Origin: CAYFPO01 sp964345035
GTDB taxonomy: Bacteria; Fidelibacterota; Marinisomatia; SCGC-AAA003-L08; GCA-002704045
Reading direction: 5' to 3'
DNA: 64,000 bases
NCBI GenBank assembly: GCA_964345035.1
Contig: CAYFPO010000003.1
Coordinates: 1 to 64,000, forward strand
The position numbers and the translations under genes are program-made. Of the stretch, positions 9,443 through 17,519 are shown in pieces; positions within the stretch are counted from its first letter, which is position 1; the number at the start of each line of letters is the position of its first letter. The notes below the pieces were generated by a model, which was not told where the DNA came from, ran no database searches, and worked only from the letters and a program-made list of their open reading frames with translations.

Positions 9443-10714
9443 ATGTTACCAATTAAATTTATCAGAGAAAATACTGATGCAGTGAAAAATGCATTAACAG
9501 CAAAAAATACGAATGTAGATTTGGATAATATTTTACATCTCGATACAAAACGTAGAGAGATAATACAAAAAGCTGATGTATTAAAATCAAAACGAAATAC
9601 AGTATCTGATAAGATTGCTGAAAAAAAGAAGTTAGGAGAAACTGCTGAAATTGAAATTTCAGAAATGAAAGAAGTGTCAACTTCAATTAAATCACTGGAT
9701 TCAGAATTGAATATTGTGAATAAAGAATTAGATTCATTACTCCTTTATATTCCGAATGTTTATCATGATTCTGTGCCTGTTGGAACTGACCCTAATGAAA
9801 ATGTTGTGGTTAGAAAATGGAGTGATAAACCGGATAGTGGATTTAAACTTAAGGATCACCTTGAGATTTGCGACACACATAATCTTTTGGATTTTACAAG
9901 AGGAGCAAAAATGTCCGGTTCCGGATTTCCCCTCTATACAGGATTAGGTGCAAAATTAGAACGTGCTTTAATAAACTTTATGCTGGATTTCCATTTGGAA
10001 AAACATGACTATTCTGAATTAATGCCGCCATTTTTAACAACAAGAAGTGCAACTACCACAACAGGACAACTTCCCAAATTGGAGGAAGATATGTATTATA
10101 TCCCTGTAGATGAACTCTTCTGTATTCCTACTGCTGAAGTGCCGGTTACCAATATTCACAAAGACGAGATATTATCTGAATCGGATTTACCAAAAAAATA
10201 TGTTGCATATAGTGCCTGTTTTCGAAGAGAGGCTGGAAGTTATGGAAAAGATACCAGAGGCCTCCTACGCGTACACCAGTTTAATAAAGTGGAATTGGTT
10301 AAATTTGTTAAGCCGGAAGATTCCTATAGAGAATTGGAAACACTCACTGCGGATGCGGAAAAGATTCTTCAGGTTTTAGGCTTACATTATCGTGTGGTAG
10401 AATTATGTAGTGGAGATTTATCTTTTGCTGCAGCAAAATGTTATGATATTGAAGTGTGGGCACCTGGTGAACAAAAGTACCTGGAAGTATCTAGCTGCAG
10501 CAACTTTGAAGACTTTCAAGCACGGCGTGGTAATATACGGTATAGATCAAATAATGACAGAAAGGTGCGTTTTATACATACATTAAACGGTTCGGGTGTA
10601 GCTACTCCTCGATTAATGGTAGCCTTACTTGAAACTTATCAACAAAAAGATGGATCTATATTAATCCCGGAACCCCTGCAAAAATATATGGGAATGACAA
10701 AAATCTCTCAATAA
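9443..10714 (+). CDS. serS: Serine-tRNA ligase
   Basis: A 423-residue class II aminoacyl-tRNA synthetase charging tRNA-Ser. The first 110 residues form the long antiparallel coiled-coil arm that grips the tRNA extra arm ('KSKRNTVSDKIAEKKKLGE'). The catalytic domain shows motif 2 ('RREAGSYGKDTRGLLR') and motif 3 in the variant form 'GSGVATPRLMVALLE', with 'EVSSCSNFEDFQARR' nearby. Length is normal for the family. The 42-base gap to the polysaccharide cluster and the convergent gene downstream suggest its own transcript. Confidence 0.97.
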   Translation: MLPIKFIRENTDAVKNALTAKNTNVDLDNILHLDTKRREIIQKADVLKSKRNTVSDKIAEKKKLGETAEIEISEMKEVSTSIKSLDSELNIVNKELDSLLLYIPNVYHDSVPVGTDPNENVVVRKWSDKPDSGFKLKDHLEICDTHNLLDFTRGAKMSGSGFPLYTGLGAKLERALINFMLDFHLEKHDYSELMPPFLTTRSATTTTGQLPKLEEDMYYIPVDELFCIPTAEVPVTNIHKDEILSESDLPKKYVAYSACFRREAGSYGKDTRGLLRVHQFNKVELVKFVKPEDSYRELETLTADAEKILQVLGLHYRVVELCSGDLSFAAAKCYDIEVWAPGEQKYLEVSSCSNFEDFQARRGNIRYRSNNDRKVRFIHTLNGSGVATPRLMVALLETYQQKDGSILIPEPLQKYMGMTKISQ

Positions 10715-10727
10715 TTATTACTTTTAT

Positions 10728-11633
10728 TCATCTATTACTAAATAGGTTCTTTAAAACATATCCTGCAATATTGGGATTTTCTTTCAATCTTCTGAGAGAG
10801 TAGTTATACCAGTCTGGTCCAAAAGGAACATAAATACGCACTTTATAAGAGTTTGCCAAATGTTTTTCCAACCAACCTGCCATAGGGACACCATACAATA
10901 CCTGGAACTCAAACTGATCAGAAGAAATCTTCATTTCTTTAATTAGTTGATAAATCCTAGTTAACAGATTCAAATCGTGTGTTGCAATTCCTATATATGC
11001 GTTTTTTTCAAAACCAATTCTTAATAGCTCCAGAAAATTATCATTTATTTTATTTCGGGATTGAATTGCAATTTCAGGTGGTTCCTTATAAATTCCCTTG
11101 CAAAGTCTAAAATTAACAGGATTTAAATCGAGCTTTATGATATCCTCTCTTGTCCTATGAAGGTAGCTCTGAAATACTGTACCTACATTTGGATATTGTA
11201 TATAGCATTTTTTATATAACTGTAATGTTGTGTCGGTGGTTGATGAATCTTCCATATCAATTCGGAGGAAGTTTTGCGTTTTCTTTGCTACATTTAATAA
11301 TGTTAATAAATTATCTAAGCAGAACTCCTCAGAAATATCTAATCCAATATGAGATGGTTTCAATGAAATATTGCAATCTAATTTAATATCGGTAATATTT
11401 TGGTAAATATGTGAATATTGGTTTGTGATATCAACAGCTTTAATTTTTGATTGTGTATGCTCACCAAGAATATCCAACGTAACAGAAAATCCCTTATCAT
11501 TTAATTCCTTTGTTTTTGTCAATGCATCTTCAATACTTTCTCCGGCCACATATCGGCCTGCAAATTTATAAACCAATTTCGGTGGAATCAGTTCTGTTGC
11601 TTTTAAAATTACTTTATTAAAAATTGACTTCAT
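10728..11633 (-). CDS. Proline dehydrogenase (single-domain PutA/PRODH)
   Basis: A 301-residue FAD enzyme oxidising proline to pyrroline-5-carboxylate and passing electrons to the quinone pool. The TIM-barrel fold shows 'VTLDILGEHT' near the N-terminus, 'LRIDMEDSS', 'FRLCKGIYKEPPEIA' and the C-terminal 'YVPFGPDWYNYSLRRLKENP', which carries the Tyr and two Arg residues that bind proline in the family. It is a stand-alone dehydrogenase: no P5C dehydrogenase domain or neighbour is present. It converges on serS with a 13-base gap and diverges from nuoA across 93 bases, so a shared regulatory region is possible. Confidence 0.93.
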   Translation of the reverse strand: MKSIFNKVILKATELIPPKLVYKFAGRYVAGESIEDALTKTKELNDKGFSVTLDILGEHTQSKIKAVDITNQYSHIYQNITDIKLDCNISLKPSHIGLDISEEFCLDNLLTLLNVAKKTQNFLRIDMEDSSTTDTTLQLYKKCYIQYPNVGTVFQSYLHRTREDIIKLDLNPVNFRLCKGIYKEPPEIAIQSRNKINDNFLELLRIGFEKNAYIGIATHDLNLLTRIYQLIKEMKISSDQFEFQVLYGVPMAGWLEKHLANSYKVRIYVPFGPDWYNYSLRRLKENPNIAGYVLKNLFSNR

Positions 11634-11671
11634 TTTGTAATTAAAATTTAACCGGTTTCATTTTACCATCA

Positions 11672-11677
11672 TATAAT
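11672..11677 (+). promoter_or_regulatory. Candidate -10 element for the nuo operon
   Basis: A perfect TATAAT lies about 50 bases before the GTG start of nuoA, in the 93-base divergent gap between proline dehydrogenase and nuoA. No convincing -35 element is found at 16-18 bases, and the region is A+T rich, so chance occurrence cannot be excluded. Confidence 0.35.
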
Positions 11678-11726
11678 AGAAAAAAACATAAATTATTAAA
11701 AAATAAAGTCTCATACTCCTTGCAAT

Positions 11727-12194
11727 GTGAAAAAATATCTCAATAAATTTTGGGCTGAGATAAATAAAAAATCTGTGTATCAAGATTATTCACCAATTAT
11801 AATACTTACTGCACTTTCTGTGGTTTTAGTCATAATTCCGTTAATTTTACAAAGTCTGCTGTCTCCAAAACAGAATAAGACTGAGGAGAAATTACGTGCT
11901 TATGAATGTGGAGAAATCCCAGAAGGGACTGCCTGGTTAAAGTTTAATATCAGGTTTTATACAATTGCACTTATTTTTCTCATATTTGATGTTGAAATTG
12001 TTTTTTTATATCCTTGGGCAGTTGTCTATCAAGACCTGGGTTTACTTGCTTTCATTGAAGTTATGATATTTTTATTTATTTTAATTGTAGGTTTTGCCTA
12101 TGTCTGGATTAAGGACGATTTGTCTTGGGTGAAAATGTCTCTAAAGTACGGTAGAGGCAGATATGCAAAATTACAGAGGGAGGAATCAGTATAA
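11727..12194 (+). CDS. nuoA: NADH-quinone oxidoreductase subunit A
   Basis: A 155-residue membrane subunit of complex I with three helices. The conserved loop 'RAYECGEIPEGTAWLKFNIRF' type sequence (Cys in 'YECGE') and 'FLIFDVEIVFLYPWAV' are diagnostic. The start is GTG at 11727 ('MKKYLNKFW'). The first of eleven nuo genes; its stop TAA (12192-12194) overlaps the proposed ATA start of nuoB. The N-terminus is about 30 residues longer than short NuoA forms, consistent with a cytoplasmic extension. Confidence 0.95.
   Translation: MKKYLNKFWAEINKKSVYQDYSPIIILTALSVVLVIIPLILQSLLSPKQNKTEEKLRAYECGEIPEGTAWLKFNIRFYTIALIFLIFDVEIVFLYPWAVVYQDLGLLAFIEVMIFLFILIVGFAYVWIKDDLSWVKMSLKYGRGRYAKLQREESV
12178..12183 (+). 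promoter_or_regulatory. Shine-Dalgarno sequence placing the nuoB start at ATA 12191
   Basis: GGGAGG lies seven bases upstream of the ATA at 12191, at the very end of nuoA. The only canonical in-frame start (GTG 12239) has a weaker GGAAG eleven bases upstream and would lose 16 residues. Confidence 0.5.
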
Positions 12195-12715
12195 CGGAAA
12201 GAACTCTTGTTGAAAGGTTCCAGGAAGATAATGTCATAGTGGAACAATTTGATAATCTAATCAATTGGGCTCGGTCCGGATCACCTTGGTATTTTCAATT
12301 TGGTCTTGCGTGTTGTGCTATTGAAATGATGGCTGCTGCCGCTCCAAGGCATGACCTTGAACGATTTGGTGCAATGCCAAGGGCCACCCCCAGGCAGGCT
12401 GATGTGATGATAGTTGCCGGAACCGTAACACTAAAAATGGCAAGCCGTGTAAGAAGGTTGTGGGAGCAAATGGCTGAACCTCGTTATGTAATTTCAATGG
12501 GAAGCTGTGCAAATAGTGGTGGACCATATTGGCAGCATGGATATCATGTTTTAAAAGGTGTAGATCAAGTTGTTCCAGTCGATGTATATGTTCCTGGCTG
12601 TCCACCTAGACCGGAAGCACTTTTAGAAGGACTCATAGAACTGCAGAACAAAATTCGTGAAGAAACGCCGTTAAGAAAATCAAATAATTTATCCGAAAAT
12701 ATTGAAAGTAAATGA
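12191..12715 (+). CDS. nuoB: NADH-quinone oxidoreductase subunit B, probable ATA start
   Basis: A 174-residue peripheral subunit holding the terminal N2 [4Fe-4S] cluster of complex I. The cluster ligands are visible: tandem Cys in 'FGLACCAIEMM' (Cys41-42), 'SMGSCANSGG' (Cys106) and 'YVPGCPPRPEA' (Cys137). In frame upstream of the GTG at 12239 the sequence reads 'TERTLVERFQEDNVIV', which looks like the usual NuoB lead-in to 'NWARS'. The reading is open back to a TAG at 12152 and contains no ATG, GTG or TTG, so ATA 12191, overlapping the nuoA stop as ATAA and set behind a strong ribosome site, is the best start. GTG 12239 remains the conservative alternative. Confidence 0.93.
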   Translation: MTERTLVERFQEDNVIVEQFDNLINWARSGSPWYFQFGLACCAIEMMAAAAPRHDLERFGAMPRATPRQADVMIVAGTVTLKMASRVRRLWEQMAEPRYVISMGSCANSGGPYWQHGYHVLKGVDQVVPVDVYVPGCPPRPEALLEGLIELQNKIREETPLRKSNNLSENIESK

Positions 12716-13194
12716 ATTTTAATCAAATAAAAGATGTTATTAATACCAGATGTCCAGATTCAATTTCAATTGCTGAAGATAAAGAAGTATTGTTTGTAAA
12801 ATCTGATGATTGGTCTGAAGTTGCTGATGTATTATTTAATGACGCAGATCTTACTTTTGATGTATTACTCAGTATAACCGGTTACGATACAGAATTTTCA
12901 ATAGGTGCAGCATATAATTTCTTTTCAATGGATAAGCGTCATTATATTGAAATCAGAATTGAAGTTGACAGAGATAATTCAATTATTCCATCAGTAACAA
13001 AAATCTGGAGAGCTGCTGATTGGCACGAAAGAGAAACCTATGATCTATTTGGAATAAAATTTGAAGATCATCCAGATTTGCGTAGAATTTTACTCCCATC
13101 GGATTGGGAAGGGTATCCACTGAGAAAAGATTTTAAAGAGCCAGAATTTTATAACGGTGTACCTGTACCAAAAGATAAATCATATTGGGAATGA
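12712..13194 (+). CDS. nuoC: NADH-quinone oxidoreductase subunit C
   Basis: A 160-residue peripheral-arm subunit (30 kDa family). The family signature is plain in 'WRAADWHERETYDLFGIKFE' followed by 'HPDLRRILLPSDWEGYPLRK'. It is a separate protein here, not fused to NuoD. The ATG overlaps the nuoB stop by four bases (ATGA at 12712), and its own stop overlaps the nuoD start. Confidence 0.95.
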   Translation: MNFNQIKDVINTRCPDSISIAEDKEVLFVKSDDWSEVADVLFNDADLTFDVLLSITGYDTEFSIGAAYNFFSMDKRHYIEIRIEVDRDNSIIPSVTKIWRAADWHERETYDLFGIKFEDHPDLRRILLPSDWEGYPLRKDFKEPEFYNGVPVPKDKSYWE

Positions 13195-14342
13195 ATATCA
13201 CCAAACAAACTCATGATTTAGATTTATCTGCATTGAAGGCAGAAGAAATGGTGCTGAATATGGGACCGCAGCATCCCAGCACACATGGCGTATTACGGCT
13301 AAAAGTATATACGGATGGTGAGATTGTCAGCTATATAGAACCACATTTAGGATATCTGCACAGGTGTTTCGAAAAACATTGTGAAAACCTGACTTACGAA
13401 CAATGCATTCCATTTACAGATCGTTGTGATTATCTCGCATCCATGCATATGAATCACGGTTTTGCACTTGCAGTTGAAAAACTTCTGGATATTGAATTGC
13501 CTGAGCGAGTTGAATATATTCGTGTGATTATTTCTGAGCTTCAAAGAATTGCAAGTCATTTAATGGCAATTGGTACATTTGGACTGGATGTTGGAGCGAT
13601 TACTCCATTCACCTGGACTTTCAGAGACAGGGAAAGAATACTGGATCTATTTGAAACTTTATGTGGAGCCCGCTTGCTATATAATTATATCTGGGTCGGA
13701 GGATTATCTCATGACCTCCCTCCAAATTTTATCGAAAAAACTATTGAATTTTTGGATTATTTTGAATCTCAGATTCCTGAATATAATCAAATCCTTACAG
13801 GGAATAAAATTTTTATCGAAAGAACTGCTGATGTAGGCCCTCTAACTTCGGAGGTAGCTTTGAACTATGGAGTGTCCGGACCAAACTTACGTGCTTCCGG
13901 TGTCAAATGGGATTTAAGAATTGATGAACCTTATTCAATATATAACAGGTTTGATTTTGATATACCTGTAGGTGAAGGAAAAATGGGAACAGTCGGTGAT
14001 TGTTGGGATCGTTATTATGTTCGTATTCTAGAATTAACCGAATGTATTAAAATAATCAGACAGGCAATTGAAAATTTACCGGAAGGTGATGTTCATGAAG
14101 CCCGACCCAAAAAGGTAAGACCCAAAGAGGGAGAAATTTACAGTAGATATGAAACTGCCAGAGGCGATCTGGGCTTTTATATCATTAGCGATGGAAAACC
14201 CATCCCCAAAAGAGTTAAAATGCGGTCACCCTGTTTTTGCAATTTGTCAGTTTTAAATGAAATTTCACATGGTTGGATGGTTTCAGATATAATTACCATA
14301 CTAGGTAGCCTTGACATTGTTTTGGGAGAAATAGACAGATGA
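13191..14342 (+). CDS. nuoD: NADH-quinone oxidoreductase subunit D
   Basis: The 49 kDa-type subunit (383 residues) that with NuoB and NuoH builds the quinone-reduction site. Signatures are 'NMGPQHPSTHGVLRL', 'HLGYLHRCFEKHCEN' (quinone-site His and Tyr region), 'ERTADVGPLT' and 'EIYSRYETARGDLGFYI'. I chose the ATG at 13191, which makes an ATGA overlap with nuoC, rather than the TTG two codons earlier at 13185. The C-terminal 'DIVLGEIDR' is the normal family end, so the gene is intact. Confidence 0.96.
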   Translation: MNITKQTHDLDLSALKAEEMVLNMGPQHPSTHGVLRLKVYTDGEIVSYIEPHLGYLHRCFEKHCENLTYEQCIPFTDRCDYLASMHMNHGFALAVEKLLDIELPERVEYIRVIISELQRIASHLMAIGTFGLDVGAITPFTWTFRDRERILDLFETLCGARLLYNYIWVGGLSHDLPPNFIEKTIEFLDYFESQIPEYNQILTGNKIFIERTADVGPLTSEVALNYGVSGPNLRASGVKWDLRIDEPYSIYNRFDFDIPVGEGKMGTVGDCWDRYYVRILELTECIKIIRQAIENLPEGDVHEARPKKVRPKEGEIYSRYETARGDLGFYIISDGKPIPKRVKMRSPCFCNLSVLNEISHGWMVSDIITILGSLDIVLGEIDR

Positions 14343-15478
14343 ACTCTCTCACTTCCAATTTAATGACCAAATTACTTGAGATATTACCTCAATTCAGTTG
14401 GGAATTGGTATTCATACTGGTTGTTTTAATTCCTGGAACAGTTGTTTTCTTATTGATGGCAATAAATGCTATGGTAGCAGTATATTTTGAAAGAAAAGTA
14501 TCTGCCTTTATGCAGGACCGGCTTGGTCCAATGGAAGTTGGCATTTTTGGATTTAAAGGAGGTAAAAAGTTCTGGGGTGGAATTGGACAAACCATTGCAG
14601 ACGCTGTTAAATTACTCGTAAAAGAAGATACTATTCCTGCTGATGCAGACAATAAGTTAATGATCCTTGCACCATTTATCATTTTTACAGCAGCTTTTCT
14701 AACATTTATTGGTGTTCCATTTTCTGATGGAGTAGTTATTTCAGATTTTAATATTGGGATTCTCTATGTTCTCGCAATGGGTTCCGTTGGTGTAGTAGGA
14801 ATAATTATTGCTGGATGGAGTTCAAATAATAAATGGTCCTTATATGGTGCGATGAGATCAGCAGCACAGATAATCAGTTATGAAATACCTGCAGGATTAA
14901 CAGTGCTCTTAGCCGTTTTAATTGCTGGGAGTTTAAACCTCGGTGAAATTGTGAATTGGCAGTCAGAAAACAGATGGCTGATTATACATAGTCCGTTTAC
15001 ATTTATCGGATTTTTCATATTTTTTATATCGGCATTGGCAGAAACAAACCGTGCTCCATTTGATATCCCGGAAGCGGAATCTGAATTGGTTGCTGGTTGG
15101 ATGACTGAATATTCTGGATTTAGGTGGGCACTGTTTTTCCTGAGTGAATATGCACATATGTTAATTATCAGTATCATTGCATCCATATTATTTTTAGGTG
15201 GGTGGCTTTCACCTATACATTTATTAACATCCACTATTGATACAATATCATTTGGATACCTGAATATCACGTCAACATTAACTTTTTTTGATGGTACTTT
15301 TTGGGGCATTATTTGGATATTTTTAAAGGCAGCATTGTTGATATTTTTAATGATGTGGGTGAGATGGACATTTCCCAGATTGAGAGTTGACCAGCTTATG
15401 TATATCTGCTGGAAAGTATTAATTCCCTTTGCAATGGTGAATTTAATTTCAGTGAGTATTTGGGAGCTAATTTTTTAA
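14339..15478 (+). CDS. nuoH: NADH-quinone oxidoreductase subunit H
   Basis: A 379-residue membrane subunit with about eight or nine helices that connects the quinone chamber to the proton-pumping arm. Diagnostic sequences are 'YFERKVSAFMQDRLGPMEVG' and 'ALAETNRAPFDIPEAESELV'. The second of these is the acidic loop next to the quinone channel. The ATG overlaps nuoD (ATGA at 14339). Confidence 0.96.
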   Translation: MNSLTSNLMTKLLEILPQFSWELVFILVVLIPGTVVFLLMAINAMVAVYFERKVSAFMQDRLGPMEVGIFGFKGGKKFWGGIGQTIADAVKLLVKEDTIPADADNKLMILAPFIIFTAAFLTFIGVPFSDGVVISDFNIGILYVLAMGSVGVVGIIIAGWSSNNKWSLYGAMRSAAQIISYEIPAGLTVLLAVLIAGSLNLGEIVNWQSENRWLIIHSPFTFIGFFIFFISALAETNRAPFDIPEAESELVAGWMTEYSGFRWALFFLSEYAHMLIISIIASILFLGGWLSPIHLLTSTIDTISFGYLNITSTLTFFDGTFWGIIWIFLKAALLIFLMMWVRWTFPRLRVDQLMYICWKVLIPFAMVNLISVSIWELIF

Positions 15479-15487
15479 CAGGAATTT

Positions 15488-16720
15488 ATGCAGGAATATT
15501 TACATAATATATATAACGGTATTAAAACTCTAATTTCAGGGATGAATATCTCTTATCATCACTTTAATAAAAGAAAAGAACTAAACGCTACATTACAGTA
15601 TCCGCACGAAAAATGGCCAATCCCTGATAGAAATATTGGACATGATAATAGTGAATATAACCTGATCCGGTCCCGTTTACAGGTTGATATTGATGATTGT
15701 ATTGGATGTCTTCAATGTGAGAGAGCTTGCCCTGTAGATTGTATAAAGATTGATGTGGTAAAACCACCAAAAGGATCTGATTATGACTGCGGAATGACTA
15801 TCAATGATACACAAAAGAAAATGATAGTACCTAGATTTTCCATAGATATGTCAGAGTGTTGTTACTGTAATCTCTGTGTATATCCATGCCCTGAAGAATG
15901 TATTTATATGGTTGGCGGACCAAATTCTGAAAGACATGAGATAGATTATGAATTTAGTCAAAGAGAACGGAACTATCTGATCTACGAATTTGGCGTGGCT
16001 ACAGATGAAGAAATTATCGAAGCGGGTGGTGAAGGATATATTGAAAAACGTGAGAAAGTTAAAGAAAAGAAGGATAGTGCGAATAGAGTAAGTGAGATTG
16101 AACAATTATCTAAAGAATCTGACGATACTGACAAAGTTGAAAAAGAAGTTGAAAAGAAATCTAAGCCTACTGGACCTAAGCCAAATTTTGGACCTATTGA
16201 CGAGATAGACGATAAACCAACACGGGGATTGGCGAAACGTGCTTTTATGAGGGCAATTAGACAGAATCAGACTCCTGAAAAAGCAGCTGAAATGATAAAG
16301 ACAGACTTAGATAATTTCAAGAAATACAAACCTGATTTTGATAATTTAATGGAAATGATTGCATCTCAACCCTTAATGGATAATCCGGATGCAGGAGAGC
16401 CTGAAGCGCAAAATGAATCGGTTAAAGATGTTGATGTACAATCTACTTCTACAATTGAGGAATCCACTGAAATGGGAACTGGTTCAGAAGAAAAGGAGTC
16501 TGCCCAAGATACCACAAAGCCAATAAAACTTGATATTAAGATGTTGAATGATATTTCTGATCGTGTTACTAGAGGTATTGCAAAGAAAACATTCGTTGGC
16601 TCGGAAAGAGCAGGTAAATCACCAAACGAAATTGCTGATGATATTAAAAATGTGCTTGAAAGCCAAGGCAAATTTAATGATGAGGTTGAATCGGTTTTAA
16701 AAAAAATAAGGGAGAATTAA
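15488..16720 (+). CDS. nuoI: NADH-quinone oxidoreductase subunit I with long acidic C-terminal extension
   Basis: Residues 1-170 are a normal NuoI: two ferredoxin-type motifs, 'CIGCLQCERACPVDC' (Cys71, 74, 77, 81) and 'CCYCNLCVYPCPEEC' (Cys124, 127, 130, 134), bind the N6a and N6b [4Fe-4S] clusters. The protein continues to 410 residues, whereas NuoI is usually 150-220. The tail is acidic and low-complexity (190-235 and 300-350) and contains two related modules, about 239-290 and 352-408, each with 'TRG(L/I)AK(R/K)' followed by an 'A..IK..L' helix and a final 'L..(M/K)I'. No known domain was recognised in it. The reading frame is clean and the next gene follows after three bases, so this is not a frameshift artefact. 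It replaces or adds to the electron-input side in an operon with no nuoEFG. Confidence 0.93.
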   Translation: MQEYLHNIYNGIKTLISGMNISYHHFNKRKELNATLQYPHEKWPIPDRNIGHDNSEYNLIRSRLQVDIDDCIGCLQCERACPVDCIKIDVVKPPKGSDYDCGMTINDTQKKMIVPRFSIDMSECCYCNLCVYPCPEECIYMVGGPNSERHEIDYEFSQRERNYLIYEFGVATDEEIIEAGGEGYIEKREKVKEKKDSANRVSEIEQLSKESDDTDKVEKEVEKKSKPTGPKPNFGPIDEIDDKPTRGLAKRAFMRAIRQNQTPEKAAEMIKTDLDNFKKYKPDFDNLMEMIASQPLMDNPDAGEPEAQNESVKDVDVQSTSTIEESTEMGTGSEEKESAQDTTKPIKLDIKMLNDISDRVTRGIAKKTFVGSERAGKSPNEIADDIKNVLESQGKFNDEVESVLKKIREN

Positions 16721-16723
16721 TTA

Positions 16724-17209
16724 ATGGCTGAAATAGGATTTTATCTAATTGCTGCCATTACTGTCGCATCAGCATTTTGGGTTGTTGTTTCAATCCGTCT
16801 TATTCATTCTGCTGTAGCATTATTGTTTACGTTATTCGGTGTTGCAGGCTTATACATTTTTCTATTTGCTGATTTTTTGGCTGCTGCACAAGTTATTATT
16901 TATGTTGGTGGAATATTGGTATTGATAATTTTCGGTGTGATGTTAACTTCCAAAATTGCGAACCCAGATATCAGCCATTCAAGCCGTGGTCAATTTATTG
17001 GGTCATTTTTTGGAATGATATTATTGGGATTGGTTGTATCTGTTGCAATGCGTACAGAATGGCCAATTGGTGAAATAACAAAAGTGGATGCAACCGTGAC
17101 AAAAATTGGTGATATGATATTAAATGAATATTTATTACCATTTGAAGTTGTATCTGTATTACTACTTGGTGCATTGATTGGTGCAGCGTTATTATCTAGA
17201 AGGGGATAA
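16724..17209 (+). CDS. nuoJ: NADH-quinone oxidoreductase subunit J
   Basis: A 161-residue membrane subunit with five helices. 'HSAVALLFTLFGVAGLYIFL' and 'FLAAAQVIIYVGGILVLIIF' are the conserved NuoJ segments, the latter containing the pi-bulge helix that couples quinone chemistry to pumping. The C-terminal 'VLLLGALIGAALLSRR' is the normal family end. It begins three bases after nuoI. Confidence 0.95.
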   Translation: MAEIGFYLIAAITVASAFWVVVSIRLIHSAVALLFTLFGVAGLYIFLFADFLAAAQVIIYVGGILVLIIFGVMLTSKIANPDISHSSRGQFIGSFFGMILLGLVVSVAMRTEWPIGEITKVDATVTKIGDMILNEYLLPFEVVSVLLLGALIGAALLSRRG

Positions 17210-17210
17210 A

Positions 17211-17519
17211 TTGGATAGCTTATACTCATATTTAACAATAAGTTCAATTTTATTTTCTTTAGGAGTTTATGGAGTGATGACTAGGCGAAATGCTGTGGCA
17301 ATACTTATGGGTATAGAATTAATTCTAAATGCATCAGGTTTAAATTTTGTAGCATTTAACAGGTTTTCTGGAATGCAGTCATTAGACGGACAGATTTTCA
17401 CTATTTTCATCATTGTAATTGCAGCAGCAGAAGCAGCGGTTGCATTGGCAATTATTATAAATTTATATAAGAATTATGAAACTGTGAATGTAGATAAAGC
17501 AGATTTAATGCAAGGATGA
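17211..17519 (+). CDS. nuoK: NADH-quinone oxidoreductase subunit K
   Basis: A 102-residue, three-helix membrane subunit. The conserved acidic helix reads 'AVAILMGIELILNASGLNFV' with the channel Glu, and the second acidic helix reads 'VIAAAEAAVALAIIINLYK'. The start is TTG at 17211, preceded by AGAAGGGG, one base after the nuoJ stop; this gives the usual short NuoK N-terminus. The stop overlaps the nuoL start (ATGA). Confidence 0.95.
   Translation: MDSLYSYLTISSILFSLGVYGVMTRRNAVAILMGIELILNASGLNFVAFNRFSGMQSLDGQIFTIFIIVIAAAEAAVALAIIINLYKNYETVNVDKADLMQG

Noticed and set aside
17178..17210. Longer nuoK starting at 17178
   Set aside because: This would add 11 residues inside nuoJ; the TTG at 17211 gives the standard NuoK N-terminus and has a good ribosome site.
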